A stretch of 16,494 bases of DNA from an uncultured Mucilaginibacter sp. Lineage in GTDB: Bacteria; Bacteroidota; Bacteroidia; Sphingobacteriales; Sphingobacteriaceae. The DNA lies in contig CAISKH010000172.1 in assembly GCA_903885865.1 (NCBI GenBank), forward strand, positions 1 through 16,494, written 5' to 3'. This document shows positions 11,994 through 16,494 of this stretch, piece after piece. Under the pieces are notes generated by a model that worked only from the letters and a program-made list of their open reading frames with translations, made no database searches and was not told where the DNA came from. A program made the translations under genes and the position numbers. The stretch's first letter is position 1. The number at the start of each line of letters is the position of its first letter.

Positions 11994-13829
11994 ATGAAAT
12001 TAAAATACACCTATACGCTGCTTACCTTAATCATTGTTTTATACTTTGTTCCGGCTAACGCGCAAAAAAATACTAAGACTAAAAAGAAGCACGTCGCTGC
12101 AAAAACCGTTAAAAAACCGCCCGTTAAAGTTATTGTTAAAAAGAAAATTGATGCAAAAATACTTGGCGAAGAAGCCGCTAAAGTAAGCCCTAAAGATACT
12201 GCTAAACGTGGCGGGGCAAATGCCAATCCGCAGGATAACGGGAGTTTGTCGGAAGAAATTGTGGTAACAACTGCGTATAAACCGGTATTGGCCGACGCAG
12301 TAAAGATACGCCGTAACCCCGACCTCGAAGATAAAACACCTTTTAAGGCGCCCTTAAATTATACTCCCTTAGATAAGCGCCTGGAGCGGAACAATGATAT
12401 CAAACAGCTAAACGCGATGAAGATGCCCGTGCAGCCGGATACATTGCCCTATAATAATTATATAAAAGTCGGCCTGGGTAATTTAAAAACCACTTTTGCC
12501 GAAGGTTATTTTGGTAACGGCAAGGATGAAGCACTACAGGCGGGCGGCTATTTTAAACACCTGGCCCAGCAAGGCACAGCCTATTATAAACAAAACACCA
12601 ATAAGGACCAATTAGGGGTATTTGGTAAAAGCATTGGCGCTGTTAATTCCCTTACGGGGCGCATAGATTATACCAATAGCGGCAATTATTTTTACGGGTA
12701 TGATAAAGCTAACCCGCCAACTGCACTGGGTGTGGCCCATCAATATTTTAATACCATTAGCGCCGAGGGCGAACTGGCCAAAAACTATAAAGACGTTGAA
12801 AATGATTTTACCTACGCTTTAAAACTAAGCGGCTACGCATTTAGCAACCGGTTTAAGGCTGCGGAAGACAACCTGGTGCTTTCGGGTTTTTTAAACCAAA
12901 CCATCAACCAGTTTTATACCGGCTTAAGCGCGTCGCTTGACCTGAGTACGCAAAAAGATACTTTATACAGCTTTAATAACAGCATCATAAGAGTTAATCC
13001 GTATATCAAGTTCCAGGGCGTAAATTATAAGATTGACGCGGGCCTAAACCTGGTTGATGAATTTGGGTTCAACTCCCGTTTCTCTATTTTTCCGGCTGCC
13101 AAACTGGAGTTCCAGGTAATTCCAAAATATGTGCGGCTATTTGTTGAAGTAAAGGGCGATGTAAATAAATCGTCTCTTCGTGATTTTGCTGCCATTAATC
13201 CTTTTACAGAACAAAATCTGTCTATCAAAAATTCTGTCGACCGGCTTGACCTGAGTGCGGGCTTAAAAGGTACGCTTGCGCCCGGACTGAGCTTTAAAGC
13301 CGATATATTCAGGAACAGTATAGAGAATATGCCATTATTTGTAGCCGATTTTATTCCAACAGTTAACCGGTTCACGGTAATTTACGATAATGGTACGGCC
13401 CGTATAAATGGCTTTAACGGCGAACTTGACCTGAAAACATCAGACGACTTTAATATTTTTGGACGCGTTGAGTTTAAGGATTACCAGATGGCTTCTGAAA
13501 AACAGGCCTGGAACCTGCCAAAATTTAAGCTTACAGCCGGAACGGCTATCCGCATTAACGATAAGGTAAATATAACCGGCTCATTAGTGTTCCGCGGCGC
13601 TGCTTATGACCGTATTACTAATCCGTTGTCGGCCGCGCCAATTGTACCGGTTACCATAATTAATATCAATTCGTTTGCCGATCTGAGCGGAGGCGTTGAA
13701 TATAAAGCTACCACCAGGATATCCGTTTTTGTACAGGCAAACAACCTGTTAGATACAACTAACCAAACCTGGCTGTATTACCCTGATTATGGATTTAATA
13801 TATTTGGCGGCGTAGGTTTTAAATTTTAG
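11994..13829 (+). CDS. TonB-box outer-membrane barrel lacking a recognisable plug (611 aa)
   Basis: A signal peptide (MKLKYTYTLLTLIIVLYFVPANAQ) is followed by a Lys-rich, Pro-containing stretch (residues 25-56), then a Pro/Asn-rich linker. At 87-93 EEIVVTT, followed by AYKPVLADAVKIRRNPDL, closely resembles the TonB box (DTIVVTA in FepA, DTLVVTA in BtuB). Barrel strands appear to begin near residue 155 (NNYIKVGLGNLKTTFAEGYF), so only about 60 residues separate box and barrel, too few for a normal ~130-residue plug. The barrel runs to a C-terminal GGVGFKF ending in Phe. It is usually annotated as TonB-dependent receptor-like. With ExbB/ExbD/TonB downstream, it is the likely outer-membrane target of that motor; the substrate is unknown. 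It follows the TPR gene by 12 nt. Confidence 0.82.
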   Translation: MKLKYTYTLLTLIIVLYFVPANAQKNTKTKKKHVAAKTVKKPPVKVIVKKKIDAKILGEEAAKVSPKDTAKRGGANANPQDNGSLSEEIVVTTAYKPVLADAVKIRRNPDLEDKTPFKAPLNYTPLDKRLERNNDIKQLNAMKMPVQPDTLPYNNYIKVGLGNLKTTFAEGYFGNGKDEALQAGGYFKHLAQQGTAYYKQNTNKDQLGVFGKSIGAVNSLTGRIDYTNSGNYFYGYDKANPPTALGVAHQYFNTISAEGELAKNYKDVENDFTYALKLSGYAFSNRFKAAEDNLVLSGFLNQTINQFYTGLSASLDLSTQKDTLYSFNNSIIRVNPYIKFQGVNYKIDAGLNLVDEFGFNSRFSIFPAAKLEFQVIPKYVRLFVEVKGDVNKSSLRDFAAINPFTEQNLSIKNSVDRLDLSAGLKGTLAPGLSFKADIFRNSIENMPLFVADFIPTVNRFTVIYDNGTARINGFNGELDLKTSDDFNIFGRVEFKDYQMASEKQAWNLPKFKLTAGTAIRINDKVNITGSLVFRGAAYDRITNPLSAAPIVPVTIININSFADLSGGVEYKATTRISVFVQANNLLDTTNQTWLYYPDYGFNIFGGVGFKF

Positions 13830-13834
13830 TAGTG

Positions 13835-13905
13835 AGTCTAAAGTCCAAAGTTCCAAGTCAAATAAAAAACGACTTCAGGCTCAAGACTCTGAACTCATGA
13901 CTCTT
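13835..13905. repeat. Head-to-head heptanucleotide arrays between the barrel and HU-SPOR genes
   Basis: Left array, 13835-13862: AGTCTAA, AGTCCAA, AGTTCCA, AGTCAAA. Right array, 13871-13905: GACTTCA, GGCTCAA, GACTCTG, AACTCAT, GACTCTT, whose reverse complement again shows AGTC every 7 nt. The two face each other around an A-rich spacer and can form a hairpin with paired GAGTC/GACTC cores and bulged 3-nt spacers. It starts 5 nt after the barrel stop. A transcript processing or attenuation role is possible but not shown. Confidence 0.75.
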
Positions 13906-13938
13906 TGATGTTATGCAATTAACCGTTACTTTTAGCGA

Positions 13939-14967
13939 ATGGATGTAGGCTTTTATTTAAGCGAATTGTTGATGCAGCGGGGTGAAGTAAGTCTGCCCGG
14001 TTTGGGTTACTTCGTGCGGTCCAGGATGAGCGCTTATTATGATGAAAATGAGGGCAGTTTTTATCCACCCTACCACCAGGCACAATTTGAGGAGCGGCAA
14101 ACAAGCGATGATGCACTGGCAGAATATATTAGTGCTAAAAAAAATATATCTATAGAATCGGCTAAATATTTCCTTGAAAAATATGCTAAAGGTTTAAAAC
14201 AGGATGCCTTGGCGGATGACGTTCCCATCGCGAGCCTGGGCTGGTTTTATACCGGGCATGGCGAGCTCAAATTCAGGCCCGCCGATAAATTGGTTAACGA
14301 TACCGTTTTTTATGGCCTGGGGGCTGTTAAAATAAATAAAACTGAGCTCGTACAAGCGGAAGAAGAAGAGACCAAGCGCGCGCGGCGAGGCTGGCTGGTA
14401 GCGTTGATGCTTATCATAGTTTTAGGGGGGGTCGCTTTCGCGTCATACTTATACTATTACAACCCTGCGGAATTTGATCAGCTAAAATTCTGGGAACGCA
14501 ATACAGCGATTATTAATTCCGTTAAACCTAAGGCTTTGCCAAAATTGGATACGCCAAAAACAGATACACTTAAAACCGACACCCCGCTAGCTAGCGGGGC
14601 GCCAAAAAAACCAATGGATACAATTGCCAACGCCAAGACACCCATTGAAAAACCTGTACTGCCTGTTACAAAACCTGCAATAACTAAAAAAAATGAAGTA
14701 AAAACAGCAACTCCTGACCTGACAGGTACCCGACACTTTGAAGCTATTGCAGCTACTTGCAGAGATACCGCAATGGCTAATAAGATCATAAAAAAATTAA
14801 AACTTAAAGGCGTTGATGCAAAAATAATAACCAATGGCCCTTCGCCTATAATGATATCAGTGGGACAGTTTAAAACCGAAAAAGAAGCCCAGGACTTTGG
14901 CGCAAAGATGGAAGAATCAGGCAAGGTTACCGGAGACGTTTACCCTCAAGAAATTATACCAAAATAA
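13939..14967 (+). CDS. HU-CCDC81 / SPOR-domain inner-membrane protein (342 aa)
   Basis: The architecture is unusual but known in Bacteroidota. Two divergent HU-type (CCDC81-HU) domains come first, about residues 1-60 (VGFYLSELLMQRGEVSLPGLGYFV) and 60-130 (ending VPIASLGWFYTGHGELKFRP). An acidic/basic linker leads to a single TM helix at 152-173 (GWLVALMLIIVLGGVAFASYLYYY). A Lys/Thr/Pro-rich linker (195-260) follows, then a C-terminal SPOR domain (265-335, with HFEAIAATCRDTAMANKIIKKLKLKG and ISVGQFKTEKEAQDFG). HU domains should be cytoplasmic and SPOR periplasmic, where SPOR binds denuded glycan strands at division sites. It may thus connect DNA or a cytoplasmic partner with peptidoglycan. It lies 17 nt upstream of exbB. 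An 18-bp palindrome interrupts its linker. Confidence 0.9.
   Translation: MDVGFYLSELLMQRGEVSLPGLGYFVRSRMSAYYDENEGSFYPPYHQAQFEERQTSDDALAEYISAKKNISIESAKYFLEKYAKGLKQDALADDVPIASLGWFYTGHGELKFRPADKLVNDTVFYGLGAVKINKTELVQAEEEETKRARRGWLVALMLIIVLGGVAFASYLYYYNPAEFDQLKFWERNTAIINSVKPKALPKLDTPKTDTLKTDTPLASGAPKKPMDTIANAKTPIEKPVLPVTKPAITKKNEVKTATPDLTGTRHFEAIAATCRDTAMANKIIKKLKLKGVDAKIITNGPSPIMISVGQFKTEKEAQDFGAKMEESGKVTGDVYPQEIIPK
14582..14599. repeat. Perfect 18-bp GC-rich palindrome in the SPOR protein linker
   Basis: CCCCGCTAGCTAGCGGGG is fully self-complementary (7-bp stem, AGCT loop when folded) and is read as part of T-P-L-A-S-G-A in the Pro/Thr/Lys linker of the HU-SPOR gene. It is much more GC-rich than its surroundings. 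It may be one copy of a dispersed palindrome that entered a tolerant linker, a regulatory hairpin, or coincidence. Confidence 0.8.
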
Positions 14968-14984
14968 ACCTAATATAATAATTA

Positions 14985-15683
14985 ATGCAAGCTACAGACA
15001 CAGTTAAACACCTCGCCGATACCGCCAACCACGCGGTACAGCAAATAGCAACCATACCCGCGCAGGACCTTCGCTTTGGCGACCTGATCCTCAAAGGCGG
15101 ATGGGTAATGCTGCCCATAGGCATTTTGGCCGTATTGGGCCTGGTCATATTTTTTGAGCGGTATTTTACCATCCGCAAAGCGTCAAAAAACGAATCGAAC
15201 CTGATGCAACAGGTACGCGGCAGCATTGTCGCGGGTAACCTCGAATCGGCAATGACTATTTGCCGCAACAGCAATTCGCCGCTGGGCCGTATGCTGCAAA
15301 AGGGCCTGCTGCGCATTGGCCGCCCCATCAAAGATATTGAGGGCGCCATTGAAAACGTGGGTAAAATTGAAGTGGCCAAACTGGAAAAAAACATTGGCAT
15401 TTTAGGCATTGTAGCGGGCATTGCCCCCATGTTTGGTTTTTTGGGGACCATTGCCGGGGTTATTCAAATATTTTACAACATATCAAAAACCGACAATATC
15501 AGCATGGGTGTTATTTCGGGCGGATTGTACGTGAAGATGGTAACATCGGCTGCAGGGTTGTTTGTGGGTATTGTGGCCTATGTGGGTTACCATATTTTAA
15601 ACATGATGGTAGATAAGGTAATACTGAATTTAGAAACCGACGCCATTGATTTTATTGACCTGTTAGAAGAGCCGAGCAAATGA
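14985..15683 (+). CDS. exbB: ExbB/TolQ/MotA-family proton channel subunit (232 aa)
   Basis: Three TM helices are placed as in ExbB/TolQ: TM1 about 37-60 (GGWVMLPIGILAVLGLVIFF), a cytoplasmic domain (~62-137), TM2 about 138-162 and TM3 about 185-208. TM2 contains APMFGFLGTIAGVIQIF, matching the conserved APLLGLLGTVxG motif, and TM3 contains VTSAAGLFVGIVAY with the conserved Thr (T187) facing the channel. It forms the pentameric inner-membrane channel that uses proton motive force with ExbD. The first ~35 residues form a periplasmic N-terminal extension before TM1 (ExbB rather than TolQ-like). It starts 17 nt after the HU-SPOR gene and overlaps exbD by 4 nt, so translation is coupled. GldL and MotA are less likely given the ExbD partner. 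Confidence 0.94.
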   Translation: MQATDTVKHLADTANHAVQQIATIPAQDLRFGDLILKGGWVMLPIGILAVLGLVIFFERYFTIRKASKNESNLMQQVRGSIVAGNLESAMTICRNSNSPLGRMLQKGLLRIGRPIKDIEGAIENVGKIEVAKLEKNIGILGIVAGIAPMFGFLGTIAGVIQIFYNISKTDNISMGVISGGLYVKMVTSAAGLFVGIVAYVGYHILNMMVDKVILNLETDAIDFIDLLEEPSK

Positions 15684-16078
15684 ACCTAAGAAAGAAAAAG
15701 AGAGGGATCTCCGCCGAAGTGCATACTTCGGCCATGAACGATATTATGTTCTTCCTGCTTTTGTTTTTCCTCATCGCGTCAACCATAACCAACCCCAACG
15801 TGATCAAGCTGATGCTGCCCAAATCATCAAGCGGCAAATCGGTATCAAAAAAAACCATTACGGTTTCGGTAACCAAGGACCTGCGGTATTATGTTGACAG
15901 AAAAGAAGTAAAAGTAACCGAACTGCAGTCGACTTTATCCGGCTATAAAAAACTGGCGACCGAACTCACCATTATTTTATATGTTGACAGGACGGTAGCC
16001 ATACAGGATGTGGTACAGATAATGGATATAGCGCAAAAATTGAACATAAAACTGGTTTTGGCAACGGAACCCAAATAG
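15680..16078 (+). CDS. exbD: ExbD/TolR-family motor subunit (132 aa)
   Basis: Its start overlaps the exbB stop as ATGA (15680-15683). A short basic cytoplasmic N-terminus (MNLRKKKRG) leads to one TM helix at about 22-38 (IMFFLLLFFLIASTI). The Asp at position 21 (SAMNDIMFF) is the equivalent of the essential ExbD D25 / TolR D23 proton-carrying residue. The periplasmic domain (39-132) has the ExbD/TolR fold pattern, with ITVSVTKDLRYYVD, TIILYVDRTVAIQDVVQIMDIAQKLNIKLVLATEP. It dimerises within the ExbB pentamer. Only one ExbD is seen here, whereas several Bacteroidota Ton loci have two. The stop TAG is formed by the first heptamer of the repeat array that follows. Confidence 0.94.
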   Translation: MNLRKKKRGISAEVHTSAMNDIMFFLLLFFLIASTITNPNVIKLMLPKSSSGKSVSKKTITVSVTKDLRYYVDRKEVKVTELQSTLSGYKKLATELTIILYVDRTVAIQDVVQIMDIAQKLNIKLVLATEPK

Positions 16079-16151
16079 AGATTAGAGATTAGTTAATTAG
16101 AGATTAGTTGAACGCGGGGCCAATGACTATTGACCAATGATCAATGACTAA
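16077..16151. repeat. Two heptanucleotide arrays between exbD and tonB
   Basis: The first array (16077-16112) has AGAGATT at 16077-16083, 16084-16090 and 16099-16105, interleaved with AGTTAAT and AGTTGAA. The second (16124-16151) is four in-phase 7-mers, TGACTAT, TGACCAA, TGATCAA, TGACTAA, the same unit family as at 8691-8739. The first array includes the exbD stop codon, and the second contains an in-frame ATG (16144) for the next gene. Confidence 0.8.
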
Positions 16152-16155
16152 AAGA

Positions 16156-16494
16156 ATGAATTACGAAGAAGAAAATAACTATCCAAAAGCGTTTCTGGCA
16201 ACGGGCATCATCCTGGCGGCGGTGATGGCTTTATGTTATTTTATTGTGTTTACCAATCCGCCAAAACAGGAGGACGGAACAGGTGGCATACTGGTAAATT
16301 ACGGCACTACGGATGAGGGCATGGGCAAGGATATTCTGAGCACCGAGCAGCCATCCGTATCGCAAAAAGCTAACCATACGCAGCCCGATAAAGTTACCCC
16401 CGCCCCCACTACCGATCAAAAAACACAGGTAGACAACAGCGATAAAAAAGTAGTTACCCAAAATACGGAGGATGCCGCCGAAGTTGCAGCGAAT
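16156..16494 (+). CDS. tonB: TonB-like energy transducer (N-terminal part, cut by window edge)
   Basis: The open frame runs to the window end: 113 complete codons from the ATG at 16156 (MNYEEENNYPKAF), no stop. Another in-frame ATG at 16144 lies inside the heptamer array and is less likely. After a short acidic cytoplasmic N-terminus there is one TM helix at about 12-32 (FLATGIILAAVMALCYFIVF), then VNYGTTDEGMGKDI, a segment I recall from Bacteroidota TonB-type proteins, and a Pro/Thr/Asp-rich periplasmic linker (QPDKVTPAPTTDQK). The C-terminal TonB domain that would contact the TonB box lies outside. Position immediately after exbB-exbD supports the call. Its role is to couple the ExbBD motor to an outer-membrane partner, probably the TonB-box barrel at 11994. 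Confidence 0.82.
   Translation, partial: MNYEEENNYPKAFLATGIILAAVMALCYFIVFTNPPKQEDGTGGILVNYGTTDEGMGKDILSTEQPSVSQKANHTQPDKVTPAPTTDQKTQVDNSDKKVVTQNTEDAAEVAAN

Noticed and set aside
14478..15451. Hydrophobic minus-strand frames (148 and 165 aa) opposite the HU-SPOR and exbB genes
   Set aside because: Their hydrophobicity comes from the complement of Lys/Asp-rich or membrane-coding sequence; the plus-strand genes have clear domains.
14985..15683. ExbB-like gene as GldL or MotA
   Set aside because: It has three TM helices with the ExbB GFLGT motif and is coupled to an ExbD-type gene; no GldM or MotB neighbour is present.
16144..16155. Upstream ATG as the tonB start
   Set aside because: It lies inside the TGAYYAA array; the ATG at 16156 begins the MNYEEEN sequence that I recall as typical for this family.

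Overview
The window looks like a chromosomal segment of a Bacteroidota bacterium, most likely Sphingobacteriaceae (Mucilaginibacter/Pedobacter-like; the genus is inferred). Reasons: moderate-to-low GC, start codons mostly without a clear Shine-Dalgarno, candidate -7 boxes of the Bacteroidota TAnnTTTG type, many secreted proteins with a short signal peptide ending in ...AQ and outer-membrane barrels ending in F, an RRM/Gly-rich RNA-binding protein, HU-CCDC81/SPOR proteins and receiver-only response regulators. Coding density is high and no gap between genes exceeds about 280 bases. No rRNA, tRNA, CRISPR array, transposase or phage gene was seen.

Left part (1-5119), mixed accessory and housekeeping genes: the N-terminal half of a Bcr/CflA-type MFS drug exporter on the minus strand (cut by the window edge); divergent from it a secreted glycine-zipper protein and a BamA/TamA-type surface-antigen barrel; a stand-alone receiver; an RRM RNA-binding protein with a Gly-rich tail; a two-gene toxin-antitoxin module (RelE/YafQ-type toxin) closed by a perfect 14-bp bidirectional terminator; and a convergent PF13568-type outer-membrane barrel on the minus strand.

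Middle (5120-8599): a full-length, secreted two-lobed M16 zinc protease and a second stand-alone receiver, whose start is preceded by a strong hairpin with a T-tract that also overlaps a candidate promoter.

Right part (8877-16494, continuing past the window): one co-directional locus encoding a 1034-aa secreted TPR protein, a TonB-box-bearing outer-membrane barrel without a recognisable plug, an inner-membrane protein with cytoplasmic HU-CCDC81 domains and a periplasmic SPOR domain, then ExbB/TolQ, ExbD/TolR and the N-terminus of a TonB-like energy transducer. Together these look like a dedicated Ton/Tol-like machine: ExbB-ExbD use proton motive force, TonB crosses the periplasm, the barrel offers a TonB box, and the TPR and SPOR proteins plausibly scaffold to peptidoglycan. 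This is the most system-like content of the window; its function is inferred.

The most unusual non-coding signal is heptanucleotide periodicity. Short tandem 7-mers (TGACYAA, AGTCYAA, AGAGATT types), two of them arranged as large inverted repeats, fill three gaps of the right-hand locus: upstream of the TPR gene, between the barrel and HU-SPOR genes, and between exbD and tonB. I saw none in the gaps of the left half. The gap upstream of the TPR gene also carries a cluster of DnaA-box-like sequences.
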